Counted from the first letter of the stretch, positions 34,016 through 42,763 are shown. The stretch: DNA of 42,878 nucleotides from Bacillota bacterium (GCA_017577895.1 PKQY01000013.1:1-42878); one strand, 5' to 3'. Translations and numbers: made by a program. Notes: a model not told the origin generated them from the sequence alone.

Positions 34016-34881
34016 CCCTTTTTCTTGGCACCTTCCGCTTGCATGCGGGCACAAGCAAGCGTATTTTTCAACAGCATAGCAATAGTCATGGGCCCAACGC
34101 CCCCGGGCACCGGCGTCAGCCACCCGGCCACTTGAACGGCTTCCTCAAAGGCCACATCGCCGACCAGCTTCCCGTCCGCCTTGCGGTTGATGCCCACGTC
34201 GATGACGCAAGCCCCCGGTTTGATCATGGAGCCCCGGATCATTTCCGCTTTTCCGACCGCACAGACGAGAATGTCCGCTTGTTTGGTAAAAGACGCCAAA
34301 TCGGGCGTCCGGGAGTGGCAAACCGTCACCGTCGCATGTTCTTGAAGCAGCATCAACGCCGCCGGTTTGCCGACAATGTGGCTCCGGCCGATCACCACTG
34401 CATGCCGGCCAGCCACCGGAATGCCTTCCCGTTTCAACATCTCCATGATGCCCATGGGGGTACACGGGAAAATACCTTCTTGACCGACCAATAATTTTCC
34501 CCCGTTGACCGGATGAAAACCGTCCACATCTTTAAACGGATGGATATGCTCCAGGACCCGGTCGGTCCGAATGTGCGGCGGCAAAGGCAGTTGCACCAAA
34601 ATCCCGTGAATGTCCGGCTGCTCGTTGAGGGTGCCGATGAGCGCTAACAGTTCCTCTTCCCGGGTCGATGCCGGCAGACGGTGGACGACGGAACGGATGC
34701 CCACTTCTTGGCACGCTTTTTCCTTGTTGCGCACGTACGTCGCCGATGCCGGATCATCCCCTACCAAAATGACGGCCAACCCGGGCGTCAAACCGTTGTT
34801 TTTCCATTGCGAAACCGTTTCTTTCACTTCTAAACGGATCTGTTGGGCCATCGATTTGCCGTCGATCAATCGCGCCGTCAT
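34012..34881 (-). CDS. folD: Methylenetetrahydrofolate dehydrogenase/cyclohydrolase
   Basis: This bifunctional C1 enzyme interconverts 5,10-methylene- and 10-formyl-tetrahydrofolate with NADP. The 289 residues show the catalytic Y49-x3-K53 in SATYVRNKEKAC, GILVQLPLPPH, KDVDGFHP, the NADP loop VIGRSHIVGKP and TPVPGGVGPMT. ATG 34881 overlaps the preceding stop (ATGA). It is in its usual nusB-folD-xseA setting. Confidence 0.96.
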   Translation of the reverse strand: MTARLIDGKSMAQQIRLEVKETVSQWKNNGLTPGLAVILVGDDPASATYVRNKEKACQEVGIRSVVHRLPASTREEELLALIGTLNEQPDIHGILVQLPLPPHIRTDRVLEHIHPFKDVDGFHPVNGGKLLVGQEGIFPCTPMGIMEMLKREGIPVAGRHAVVIGRSHIVGKPAALMLLQEHATVTVCHSRTPDLASFTKQADILVCAVGKAEMIRGSMIKPGACVIDVGINRKADGKLVGDVAFEEAVQVAGWLTPVPGGVGPMTIAMLLKNTLACARMQAEGAKKKG

Positions 34882-35867
34882 GTCATTCTCCTTCCTTGAA
34901 CATGGTCACTGCGCCACTGTTTCCAACCTATCCATGCGACACCGCATGCATTGTCCCCGCTGTATTCGAGGGGACAAAAATGACAGTCGGCTCCCACCGT
35001 CGGCCGTTCCAGCCGTTCCTTGAGCCGTTGCCGGATGAAACGGTTGGCCATGACCCCGCCGACCCACAAAACGGTCTTCGGGTATCCGGCATCAAACGCG
35101 TTGCGGACAGCCTTTTCCAAACTGTTGGCCACACACACTTCCACCGCCCGGGCAACAGCGGCTGGCGGCGCTCCCGCTTGGACGAGTCGGAGGGCATGGG
35201 TTTCCGGGCCGGAAAAGCTGAGGTTCGTCCCTTTCACCGACGACGGAATTCGTAGGCCTTGGTCCTCCTCTTGCTGCGCCGCCAACTGTTCCAACGCCGG
35301 TCCGGCCGGAAACGACAGGCCCAATGCGACGCCAACGCGATCGATGAGCTGGCCGGCATACAGGTCGGTCGTCCCGCCGACCGCCCGCACCCGATATCCC
35401 GTTTCATGCGGTTGCACCAACAACAGTTCGGTCGTGCCGCCGGAGACGTGAACCGCCAAAAAAGCCGGCAACTGTTCCAAGCGTCGTCCCGTTTCACCCA
35501 AAGCCCAAATGCCAGCCGCGATGTGCCCTTCTTGGTGGGTCGTCATGAAAGACGGCACCTGCAACCATTGGGCCAACCAGCGGGCATAGCTGGCCCCCAC
35601 TTGAAACACCGGCATGTAAGAACCTTGCAGCGGGCGCGGCGCCGCGCTGGCCGCCACGGCCAACACTTGCCCCGGGGCCAAATACAACCCTTGGATTAAT
35701 TCCGGCAAATGTTTGACGTGCTGAAAGACGGCTGCCGACTGTTGCAAGCCGCGACTGCCGGGCTTGACCTCCAACAAACGCCGCTCATCCCACAGGATGT
35801 CCCCCTGTTGGTCCATCACACAGACCGACGTGCGGTAGGCGCTCGTATCCAACCCTAATATGTACAC
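34878..35867 (-). CDS. TsaD/Kae1-like paralogue (M22 glycoprotease fold)
   Basis: The 329-residue ASKHA-fold protein has an N-terminal LGLDTSAYRTSV phosphate loop, the metal-binding HxxxH (H111-Q-E-G-H115), SGGTTELLLV (142-151) and a late WVGGVMANR. These are TsaD features. Overall divergence, with loops such as KPGSRGLQQSAAVFQH, and the position between nusB and folD mark the paralogue found in many Clostridia and thermophilic Bacilli rather than the canonical tRNA t6A enzyme. A role in tRNA modification is possible but not shown. It overlaps folD by four bases. Confidence 0.82.
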   Translation of the reverse strand: MYILGLDTSAYRTSVCVMDQQGDILWDERRLLEVKPGSRGLQQSAAVFQHVKHLPELIQGLYLAPGQVLAVAASAAPRPLQGSYMPVFQVGASYARWLAQWLQVPSFMTTHQEGHIAAGIWALGETGRRLEQLPAFLAVHVSGGTTELLLVQPHETGYRVRAVGGTTDLYAGQLIDRVGVALGLSFPAGPALEQLAAQQEEDQGLRIPSSVKGTNLSFSGPETHALRLVQAGAPPAAVARAVEVCVANSLEKAVRNAFDAGYPKTVLWVGGVMANRFIRQRLKERLERPTVGADCHFCPLEYSGDNACGVAWIGWKQWRSDHVQGRRMT

Positions 35868-35901
35868 AACCAGCGGCCCCCTTGCGCACCCCGCGGACGA
35901 T

Positions 35902-36339
35902 TTAGGACTGTTCTTCGTCCGGAGCCAGGGCCTCTTTTTGGATGTGGCGGCTGGCCGACGACAAAACTCCGTTGATGAATCGGCGTCCCTCGTCGGTACT
36001 GAACGTCTTCGCCAGCTCCACCGCTTCGTCCAACACGACCGGCACCGGCGTGTCGAGATGGATCATTTCAAAGAGGGCCAGGCGCATGATGTTCCGGTCC
36101 ACCACACTCAACCGGCGCAAGTCCCATCCGATCAGATGCTGCTGAATCAACGGATCCAGTTGCTGGAAATGCTTGGTCGTGCCATAGACGAGCTTCACGA
36201 GAAACGGATCGATCCCCTCCGGCACCGGAGTTTCCGGGTAAAGGGCCTCTAAAGCTTCTTCCGGTTTAATGCCGGTCAGGTCAATTTGGTATAACGCTTG
36301 CAGCGCTTGCTCCCGCGCCTTTCTCCTAGGCATCGGCAA
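35902..36339 (-). CDS. nusB: Transcription antitermination factor NusB
   Basis: NusB binds boxA RNA with NusE (S10) and supports rRNA transcription. The 145 residues are all-helical, with RRKAREQALQALYQID, DRNIMRLALFEM and VVLDEAVELAKTFSTDEGRRFINGVL. Two starts compete. TTG 36339 sits at good spacing from AAGGAGTGA, whereas ATG 36333 is farther from it. TTG is annotated, with the two-codon difference left open. Confidence 0.93.
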   Translation of the reverse strand: MPMPRRKAREQALQALYQIDLTGIKPEEALEALYPETPVPEGIDPFLVKLVYGTTKHFQQLDPLIQQHLIGWDLRRLSVVDRNIMRLALFEMIHLDTPVPVVLDEAVELAKTFSTDEGRRFINGVLSSASRHIQKEALAPDEEQS

Positions 36340-36352
36340 AGGTGCTCACTCC

Positions 36353-36382
36353 TTTATAATGAAAGAAGTCACCCCATGTCGG
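36353..36382 (-). promoter_or_regulatory. Candidate promoter of nusB
   Basis: Read leftward: CCGACA (36382-36377), an 18-base spacer and TATAAA (36358-36353). The -35 overlaps the loop of the hairpin that follows DUF2273. Both hexamers are partial matches. Confidence 0.35.
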
Positions 36383-36387
36383 TGACT
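36367..36387 (-). terminator. Possible weak terminator after DUF2273
   Basis: AGTCACC (36367-36373) and GGTGACT (36381-36387) form a 7-bp stem with a seven-base loop, right at the DUF2273 stop. In the minus sense a TCTTTCATT tract follows, a weak T-run, so it may only reduce read-through into nusB. Confidence 0.5.
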
Positions 36388-36388
36388 G

Positions 36389-36622
36389 TCACACATCGTC
36401 GCGAAAAAAGTGATCCGGTAAAATGCGCGCCAGCACATCCCGCAACCGCTCTTTTTCATCCGCCTTTTTTCCTATATAATACCCGCCCAAAATAAGCAGC
36501 GCCACCACCAGCATGCGCCAAAAGCCAAACAATAGGTACAACAGGCCGAGCAAAACGCCGAACAGCGTGCCCAAACATTTCCCGGGATGCTCATTCCAAC
36601 ATTTTTCCAGTAACCGCTTCAC
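36389..36622 (-). CDS. DUF2273 small membrane protein
   Basis: The 77-residue protein has two closely spaced helices (about 17-33 and 35-50), a glycine-containing turn and a charged C-terminal tail (KKADEKERLRD). DUF2273 proteins nearly always stand between amaP and nusB and are thought to belong to the Asp23-AmaP envelope-stress unit. Start GTG 36622 lies two bases after the amaP stop, with GGAGTAACG overlapping it. Confidence 0.85.
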   Translation of the reverse strand: MKRLLEKCWNEHPGKCLGTLFGVLLGLLYLLFGFWRMLVVALLILGGYYIGKKADEKERLRDVLARILPDHFFRDDV

Positions 36623-36624
36623 CG

Positions 36625-37191
36625 TTACTCCACCCTCGGTTTTGCGACCGGCGAAGCGGGACGGTGTTGAACCTTGGCAATCTCCACGTGAATGGCCCGG
36701 ACGGGGATGCCGGTAATCCGTTCAACCCGTTCTTTGACCTTTGATTGCACCGCTTCCACTAAATTCGGAAAGTCTTGCTCCCCGTCGGCATTCAACGTGA
36801 GCGTAATTTGGATCTCTCCCGCCTCATTGGTCTTGATGCGCAACGATTGAACAACGATGCCGCGAATTTGGGCCAACGCCTGTTGTACCAAGTTTTCGAT
36901 GGACTCCCGGGTAATGGTCAACGTCCCCAATTCATTGACTTGAAAAACACCGCTGACCCTGGGCGGACGACGGAAGGCAACCCAAACGATCCGCCCGCCG
37001 AGCAAAAAGAGCAAAGCGGGCACCGTCCACAGGCCCCAATAGCCGCCGACGGTGCGCCGCAGGGCGGCCAACTGGGAAAAAAACGTTTCCATCGCTTCCG
37101 GATGAAACAGCCAAACGGCAAAAACGGCCGCGCCCGCCATGAACAACAGCCCGCCCAAGGCCAACAACAGCCGATCCCACGCTCGCATCAT
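36625..37191 (-). CDS. amaP: Alkaline-shock membrane anchor protein AmaP
   Basis: The 188-residue protein has two N-terminal membrane helices (about 6-27 and 52-68) followed by a cytoplasmic Asp23-like domain (residues about 80-175). In Staphylococcus AmaP anchors Asp23 to the membrane. ATG 37191 is chosen, with TGAGGGTTGG upstream overlapping the asp23 stop; a TTG further upstream is unlikely. The order asp23-amaP-DUF2273 is conserved. Confidence 0.87.
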   Translation of the reverse strand: MMRAWDRLLLALGGLLFMAGAAVFAVWLFHPEAMETFFSQLAALRRTVGGYWGLWTVPALLFLLGGRIVWVAFRRPPRVSGVFQVNELGTLTITRESIENLVQQALAQIRGIVVQSLRIKTNEAGEIQITLTLNADGEQDFPNLVEAVQSKVKERVERITGIPVRAIHVEIAKVQHRPASPVAKPRVE

Positions 37192-37202
37192 CGAACCAAC
37201 CC

Positions 37203-37586
37203 TCAATGCGTTTCTTCTGAAACGCCATCAAATTGCACATCGACAATGGTTACGTTGACGGCTTTGACCGTCAACCCGGTCATGGATTCGACGGCATACC
37301 GAACCTTTTCTTGAACATCCCGTCCCACTTGATGCAACGGATGGCCATACTTGGCCACCACTTTCAAATCGACGGTCACTTGGTCTTGGTTCATGACCAC
37401 CGTGACCCCTTTGGAGAGATTTTTATTGAACCAGTCGGCCAAATCTTCCATCCAGCCGCCGCCGCTCATGGCGGCGACGCCGTCTACCTCGAGACAGGCC
37501 AAGGCGGCGATGATGCGAATGACCCCGGTATCAATTTCCACTTTTCCCAAATCGGAACGGACGTAATCGGGAACGTACGCTTCCAT
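37203..37586 (-). CDS. Asp23/Gls24 family envelope stress protein
   Basis: The 127-residue protein begins with a typical LGKVEIDTGVIRIIAALA segment. It continues with VDGVAAMSGGGW and the conserved VDLKVVAKYGHPLHQVGRDVQ region of YqhY/Asp23 proteins. In Bacillus the homologue YqhY is co-transcribed with accBC and influences acetyl-CoA carboxylase activity; the same order holds here, 42 bases after accC. The C terminus VTIVDVQFDGV is normal. Confidence 0.92.
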   Translation of the reverse strand: MEAYVPDYVRSDLGKVEIDTGVIRIIAALACLEVDGVAAMSGGGWMEDLADWFNKNLSKGVTVVMNQDQVTVDLKVVAKYGHPLHQVGRDVQEKVRYAVESMTGLTVKAVNVTIVDVQFDGVSEETH

Positions 37587-37628
37587 TGTTCCGCACCCCT
37601 TTGCGGAAAATTCGTCAGACCAAAACCA

Positions 37629-38975
37629 TCACGGTTTTGTAATAGTTTCCACTTCGAGAAACTTGGTGCTGAAATCGCCGGCGACAAATTTCGGGTGCTG
37701 CAACACGGCCAAATGAAACGGAATCGTCGTGTCGACACCGTCGATGACAAACTCTTCCAACGCCCGCCGCATGCGCGCGATGGCTTCCTCCCGGTCTCTT
37801 CCCCACGTGATGACTTTCGCAATCATCGAATCGTAATACGGCGGGATCGTATATCCCGGAAATACGGCACTATCCACCCGGACACCGATTCCACCCGGAG
37901 GCAGATACGTGTGGATGACGCCCGGCGAAGGCCGGAAATTTTGCCACGGATTTTCCGCGTTAATCCGGCATTCCAACGCCCAGCCGTTCAATTTCACGTC
38001 CTCTTGCCGAAACGATAACTGTTCTCCTTGGGCCACCAGCAACTGTTCCTTCACCAAGTCAAATCCGGTCACCCACTCCGTCACGGGATGCTCCACCTGG
38101 ATGCGGGTGTTCATTTCCATAAAGTAAAACTGACCGTCTTGCACCAAGAACTCGATGGTCCCCGCACCGACGTAATCGACCGCCCGGGCCGCTTTCACGG
38201 CCGCCTCGCCCATGGCCTGACGCAATTCCGGTGTCATGACTGGGGAAGGCGCCTCTTCAATCAGCTTTTGATGCCGCCGTTGAATCGAACAATCCCGTTC
38301 CCCGAGATAGACGACATTGCCGTGTTGGTCCGCCATAATTTGAATCTCGATATGGCGGGGATTTTCCAAGTACTTTTCAATGTACACTCCCGGATCGCCG
38401 AAAGCACTTTCCGCCTCCCGACGGGCCGTCTGCACCCCTTGTTTCAACTCTTCAGGGTCGCGGGCAATGCGCATCCCCCGCCCGCCGCCACCGGCCGTTG
38501 CTTTGATAATGACAGGATAACCGATTTGCTCGGCGACTTCCAGGGCTTCTTCCACGTCCCGGATCACGCCTTCGGTCCCGGGCAAGACCGGAACCCCGGC
38601 GGCCTTCATCGTTTCTTTCGCCGTGGCTTTGTCGCCCATTTTGGCAATGGATTCCGGACTGGGACCGACAAACGTGATGTTGCAAGCCGCACACAGTTCG
38701 GCGAAATCGGCATTTTCTGCCAAAAATCCGTACCCCGGATGAATCGCGTCGCAGCCGGTCAGCGTGGCGACACTCAACAGGTTGGTGATGTTCAAATAAC
38801 TGTCTTTCGCCATGGCCGGTCCAATACAATACGCCTCATCGGCCAACCGGACGTGTAGGGCGTCTTTGTCCGCCTCGGAGTATACCGCCACCGTCTGCAG
38901 CCCCAGTTCCCGGCACGCCCGAATGATGCGCACCGCAATTTCCCCGCGATTGGCGATCAGTACTTTGCGCAACAT
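37629..38975 (-). CDS. accC: Acetyl-CoA carboxylase biotin carboxylase subunit
   Basis: This ATP-dependent enzyme carboxylates the biotin of AccB, the first half of malonyl-CoA formation. The 448 residues show VLIANRGEIAVRIIRAC at the N terminus, the ATP-grasp glycine loop KATAGGGGRGM, the EMNTRIQVEHPVTE catalytic strand and the C-terminal cap with ECRINAE. GGGGAAGG precedes ATG 38975. The gene is 16 bases after accB. Confidence 0.96.
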   Translation of the reverse strand: MLRKVLIANRGEIAVRIIRACRELGLQTVAVYSEADKDALHVRLADEAYCIGPAMAKDSYLNITNLLSVATLTGCDAIHPGYGFLAENADFAELCAACNITFVGPSPESIAKMGDKATAKETMKAAGVPVLPGTEGVIRDVEEALEVAEQIGYPVIIKATAGGGGRGMRIARDPEELKQGVQTARREAESAFGDPGVYIEKYLENPRHIEIQIMADQHGNVVYLGERDCSIQRRHQKLIEEAPSPVMTPELRQAMGEAAVKAARAVDYVGAGTIEFLVQDGQFYFMEMNTRIQVEHPVTEWVTGFDLVKEQLLVAQGEQLSFRQEDVKLNGWALECRINAENPWQNFRPSPGVIHTYLPPGGIGVRVDSAVFPGYTIPPYYDSMIAKVITWGRDREEAIARMRRALEEFVIDGVDTTIPFHLAVLQHPKFVAGDFSTKFLEVETITKP

Positions 38976-38991
38976 GTGCCTTCCCCGCTTT

Positions 38992-39525
38992 CTACTTCTT
39001 CACTTTCACCGTGAACAAAGGCTGACCAAATTCGACCAGTTGACCGTTTTCTGCGTGAATGGCGACGATCTCCCCGTTGACTTCCGCTTCGATTTCATTG
39101 AACAATTTCATGGCTTCCACGATACAAACCACCGTTTTTTCGGTCACGTAATCGCCCACTTCCACGTAAGGCGGCGCATCCGGTGCCGGTGCCCGATAAA
39201 ACGTCCCGACCATCGGCGAGACGATCTGATGCAATTCTTCATCATTTTCAACGGATACGGCCGGGGTCGAGGGTTTGGCCGGTGTCGGTGTTGGGGCCGG
39301 TTGAGCAGCTGCGGGCTGAGCAGGCGCCGCCACCGGTTCTGCTGCTGGCTTGGCCGGTGCTTCCGCCGGTTTGGCCGCCGGTTCTGGCGCCGTCGCCGGG
39401 ATGGTCACGATCCCTTGCGCCGATTTTTTCAGGACGACTTTGACGCCGTCTTCTTCATACTTGAATTCTTGAATGTTCGATTCGTCGATGACCCGAATCA
39501 AATCTTTCAGTTCGTGCAGTCTCAT
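38992..39525 (-). CDS. accB: Acetyl-CoA carboxylase biotin carboxyl carrier protein
   Basis: The 177-residue protein has a short N-terminal domain, an Ala/Pro-rich linker (about 44-88) and a biotinyl domain with K140 in the EAMK motif. Carrier and carboxylase act together in fatty acid synthesis. ATG 39525 has GGGAG six bases upstream; a longer frame from 39714 runs back through the promoter and terminator and is rejected. In Bacillus spoIIIA lies upstream; here a thiolase operon does. Confidence 0.95.
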   Translation of the reverse strand: MRLHELKDLIRVIDESNIQEFKYEEDGVKVVLKKSAQGIVTIPATAPEPAAKPAEAPAKPAAEPVAAPAQPAAAQPAPTPTPAKPSTPAVSVENDEELHQIVSPMVGTFYRAPAPDAPPYVEVGDYVTEKTVVCIVEAMKLFNEIEAEVNGEIVAIHAENGQLVEFGQPLFTVKVKK

Positions 39526-39598
39526 TTCCGACTCCCTCTCCGTTTGCAAATTTCGCGATGTTCGCTCATGTAACAGTTCTGTCCTCTGTAACACGCCC

Positions 39599-39607
39599 AT
39601 TATATCA
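39599..39607 (-). promoter_or_regulatory. Extended -10 promoter of the accB operon
   Basis: Read leftward: TGA-TATAAT, a perfect -10 with the extended TGn. No TTGACA-like -35 is found at 17 bases. It lies 73 bases before the accB start. No FapR-type operator is visible. Confidence 0.7.
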
Positions 39608-39663
39608 TACCGAACTTGGGCTTGGCTAATCGGGAGGGTGAAATAGCATTTTGGCAAATAAGA

Positions 39664-39686
39664 AGGCTTGGCACCCTGCCAAGCCT
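39664..39686 (-). terminator. Terminator of the thiolase operon
   Basis: AGGCTTGGC (39664-39672) and GCCAAGCCT (39678-39686) form a perfect 9-bp stem with a five-base loop. In the minus sense TTCTTATTTG follows. It starts eight bases after the thiolase stop and isolates it from accB. Confidence 0.85.
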
Positions 39687-39694
39687 CCATTAAG

Positions 39695-40888
39695 CTAAAC
39701 TTGCAAGTTTTCAAAAATGGTGGCGATACCCAATCCGCCTCCGATGCAAGCCGTCACCAACCCATACTTGCTGCCGCGACGCCGCATTTCATTCATCAAT
39801 TTAATCGTCAAAATGGTACATGTTGCACCCAGCGGATGCCCCAGGGCAATGGCTCCCCCATTGACGTTGAGCTTCTTCATGTCAATGCCCATTTCTTTCA
39901 CACACGCCAACGTCTGAGCCGCGAAGGCCTCGTTCAGTTCGATCAAGTCGATGTCATCCAACGTCAGGCCGGCCAGTTTCAACGCTTTTTGCGTGGCGGG
40001 CACCGGTCCGATGCCCATGATGTCCGGCCGCACGCCGGCCACGGCTTGCGCCACGATGCGCATTTTCGGCTCCAGTCCCAATTCTTCGGCTTTTTCCCCG
40101 GACATGACCAACATGACGGCGGCGGCATCATTTCGCCCACTGGAATTGCCGGCCGTAACCGTTCCCCCTTCCTTAAAGACGGGCGGCAATTTCGACAGCG
40201 CTTCCAGCGATGTTTTTCGTGGATGTTCGTCCACTTCAAAGATGACGGAACCTTTTCGTCCTTTCACTTCGTAAGGAACAATTTCCTCCTTGAAACGACC
40301 CGCTTCAATGGCTTGTTGCGCCAGTTCTTGACTGCGGAGGGCAAATTCATCTTGTTCCTGGCGGCTGATGTTGTACATTTCAGCCAAGTTTTCCGCCGTC
40401 AGGCCCATGGTCAAGTGCCCCCAAACTTCTTCCGGCTGCGCTTTCGGTTGACTTTCGGTGTTCGGGTCGCAGACGACACCGTTGCCTGCCTGCAGTCCAA
40501 AGCGCAACCCGCGGATATAATACGGCGCGGTACTCATGCTTTCCGTGCCCCCGGCAATCACAATATCGGCCAGGCCACACATGATGGCTTGCGCAGCGTT
40601 GTTGATGGCCTGCAAACCGGACCCGCATTGCCGATGCACCGTATATCCCGGCACCTCGATGGGCAAGCCGGCCCGCAGTGCCGCCTTTCGGGCAATGTTC
40701 GGATGATCGGCGCTTTGCTTGACATGGCCCAAGATGACCTCGTCGATCATGGAACCGTCCACACCGGTCCGTCGCAACAACTCCTCGATGACATGGGCGG
40801 CGAGAAAATCGGGCTCCACATCTTTTAACGTGCCGCCCATCCGTCCGATGGCCGTGCGCACCCCCTCGACGATGACGACATCACGCAT
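39695..40888 (-). CDS. Acetyl-CoA acetyltransferase / 3-ketoacyl-CoA thiolase
   Basis: The 397-residue thiolase has nucleophile C88 in HRQCGSGLQ, NGGAIALGHPLGA with the activating His, and the second Cys in TACIGGGLG. It either cleaves 3-ketoacyl-CoA in beta-oxidation or condenses acetyl-CoA; the operon with an SDR and a crotonase favours degradation. ATG 40888 has GGGGAG eight bases upstream; a GTG three codons earlier is less likely. It is the last gene before the terminator. Confidence 0.92.
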   Translation of the reverse strand: MRDVVIVEGVRTAIGRMGGTLKDVEPDFLAAHVIEELLRRTGVDGSMIDEVILGHVKQSADHPNIARKAALRAGLPIEVPGYTVHRQCGSGLQAINNAAQAIMCGLADIVIAGGTESMSTAPYYIRGLRFGLQAGNGVVCDPNTESQPKAQPEEVWGHLTMGLTAENLAEMYNISRQEQDEFALRSQELAQQAIEAGRFKEEIVPYEVKGRKGSVIFEVDEHPRKTSLEALSKLPPVFKEGGTVTAGNSSGRNDAAAVMLVMSGEKAEELGLEPKMRIVAQAVAGVRPDIMGIGPVPATQKALKLAGLTLDDIDLIELNEAFAAQTLACVKEMGIDMKKLNVNGGAIALGHPLGATCTILTIKLMNEMRRRGSKYGLVTACIGGGLGIATIFENLQV

Positions 40889-40973
40889 GTCCCACACTCC
40901 CCATCTTCACATATCCATCTTGTAGGCAATCATTCTAACACAATCATTGTGCAATTGAAAACATTCCATCGGC

Positions 40974-41753
40974 CTATTCTCCGATGAACCGCGGCGGCCG
41001 TTTTTCTCGAAAAGCCTGAACCCCTTCTTGATGGTCCTTCGTCTGACGCAAGGCCGACTGGCCGTAATTTTCCAGCTCCAACACTTGTTCCAATTCCTGT
41101 GCCGCCATCCGGCGAAGGATGGATTTTGTCAGCTGATACGCCTTCAACGGTCCCTGGGCCAATTCCCGGGCCCACTCCTCGGCTGAAGTCAAGCCTTGTC
41201 CTTGGGGGACCAGCCGGTTGACGAACCCGTACTGCTGCCCTTCTTCGGCGGAAATCATGGCACCATTCCAAATCCATTCCTTGATTTTCCAAGGCGAAGC
41301 GGTCTTCAACAGGAAAGCGTGCAATCCTAAGTCGGGAATGAGGCCAACATCTTTAAATGCCAGGCCAAACTTGGCCCCTTCTTCCGCCACGATCAGATCA
41401 CAGGCCAAGGCGAGACTGAACCCCGCACCGACGGCGTACCCTTGGACGGCCGCGATGATGGGTTTGTCTAGATGAACGAGTTTTTTCACAATTTGGGCGG
41501 CTTCATCCATGTGGGATTTGGTTTCGAGGGGCGTCGCAAGCCCTCCCATGGCGCGAATGTCGCCGCCGGCACAAAATGCCCTGCCCCGCCCTGTCAGGAC
41601 CAGCACTTTCGCCTCCGGATCCTTTCCCAGCGCATCCAAGGCATGGAGCAATCCGTCTTTGACCGACGGACTCAACGCATTCAGCGTGGCCGGCTCATTG
41701 AGCACAATGACGCCAACGCCTTCCCTTTTCTCCATCAAAACGCTTTCATTCAC
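40974..41753 (-). CDS. Crotonase-fold enoyl-CoA hydratase/isomerase
   Basis: The 259-residue protein has oxyanion-hole segments FCAGGDIRAM and GYAVGAGFSLALACDL. The first catalytic Glu of true hydratases is missing (FGLAFKDVG instead of FGxPE). The Asp in LIPDLG aligns with the catalytic Asp of PaaG-type isomerases, so an enoyl-CoA isomerase or PaaG-like role is more likely than simple hydration. It starts 52 bases after the SDR gene and precedes the thiolase. Confidence 0.85.
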   Translation of the reverse strand: MNESVLMEKREGVGVIVLNEPATLNALSPSVKDGLLHALDALGKDPEAKVLVLTGRGRAFCAGGDIRAMGGLATPLETKSHMDEAAQIVKKLVHLDKPIIAAVQGYAVGAGFSLALACDLIVAEEGAKFGLAFKDVGLIPDLGLHAFLLKTASPWKIKEWIWNGAMISAEEGQQYGFVNRLVPQGQGLTSAEEWARELAQGPLKAYQLTKSILRRMAAQELEQVLELENYGQSALRQTKDHQEGVQAFREKRPPRFIGE

Positions 41754-41805
41754 GGATATCCCTCCTGCTCGTCCATTTCCTCCAATCCCTCATCCATGCC
41801 GGCAT

Positions 41806-42720
41806 TCATACCAGCGGGTCGTACGGGAACACGTCGGCCGACACTTCCAGCGGCGTAAAACTGTTTTGAAACGCCGGCTTGACGATCTGGGCAATCGATT
41901 CGACGGTCCAACCTTCCGCATTGTAGGCCGAACGAATGGGCCGAGGTTGCGAAAAGAGGATGATTTCCTTGCCGCGCACACCAAAAATCTGTCCCGTAAC
42001 ATCGGCGGCTTCGTCACTGGCCAAAAAGGCCACCAAGGGAGCAATATGGGCCGGTGACATTTTTTGTAACTTCTCCACCCGACGTTTCTGTTCTTCGGTG
42101 TCCGTCGGAATGGTCCCGATCAACCGGCTCCATGCAAAGGGAGCAATGGCGTTGGCGGTCACATGATACCGCGCCATGTCCAGTGCCGTAATTTTGGTCA
42201 GTCCGACGATGCCCATTTTGGCTGCGCCGTAGTTGGCTTGTCCGACATTGCCGATCAATCCGGAGGTGGAGGTAAAGTTGATGAACCGCCCGCTCTTTTG
42301 TTGCTTGAAAATGGGAGCCGCCGCCCGCGTCAAATTGAAACTGCCTTTTAAGTGCACTTGGATGACGGCATCCCATTCTTCTTCCGTCATGTTGAAAATC
42401 ATGCGATCCCGCACGATGCCGGCGTTGTTCACGACGATGTCCAACCGGCCAAAAGCATCCAAGGCTTGCTGTACCATTTTTTGCCCATTTTCAAACTCGG
42501 CCACCGAATCGTAATTGGCGACCGCTTCCCCGCCGGCCTCGCGAATTTCCTGTACCACTTTATCCGCCACTTGGACGTCGTTGCCGACGCCGTCGGGTCC
42601 GCCGCCCAAATCATTGACGACGACCTTCGCACCTTCTTTGGCCAACAACAGGGCGATCTCCCGGCCGATTCCTCGGCCAGCTCCCGTCACAATGGCCACT
42701 TTTCCTTCCAGTTTTCCCAT
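41806..42720 (-). CDS. SDR dehydrogenase of the MFE-2/17-beta-HSD4 type
   Basis: The 304-residue short-chain dehydrogenase, probably for 3-hydroxyacyl-CoA, has TGAGRGIG for cofactor, VVNDLGGGPDGVGNDVQVA, NNAG and the catalytic Ser...YGAAK set. The NDLGGxxDG insert and the ~50-residue C-terminal extension mark the subfamily resembling the dehydrogenase domain of peroxisomal multifunctional enzyme 2. ATG 42720 with AGGAGGGTGG upstream is the start; a GTG three codons earlier lies at that site. It is the first gene of the operon. Confidence 0.9.
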   Translation of the reverse strand: MGKLEGKVAIVTGAGRGIGREIALLLAKEGAKVVVNDLGGGPDGVGNDVQVADKVVQEIREAGGEAVANYDSVAEFENGQKMVQQALDAFGRLDIVVNNAGIVRDRMIFNMTEEEWDAVIQVHLKGSFNLTRAAAPIFKQQKSGRFINFTSTSGLIGNVGQANYGAAKMGIVGLTKITALDMARYHVTANAIAPFAWSRLIGTIPTDTEEQKRRVEKLQKMSPAHIAPLVAFLASDEAADVTGQIFGVRGKEIILFSQPRPIRSAYNAEGWTVESIAQIVKPAFQNSFTPLEVSADVFPYDPLV

Positions 42721-42763
42721 CGGTTCCACCCTCCTGTGTGTTCAAAATTGTCCAGTGTAAAAC

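Noticed and set aside
38992..39714. Extended N terminus for AccB from 39714
   Set aside because: The extra 63 residues would be read through the promoter and the thiolase terminator, and AccB homologues start at the annotated ATG.
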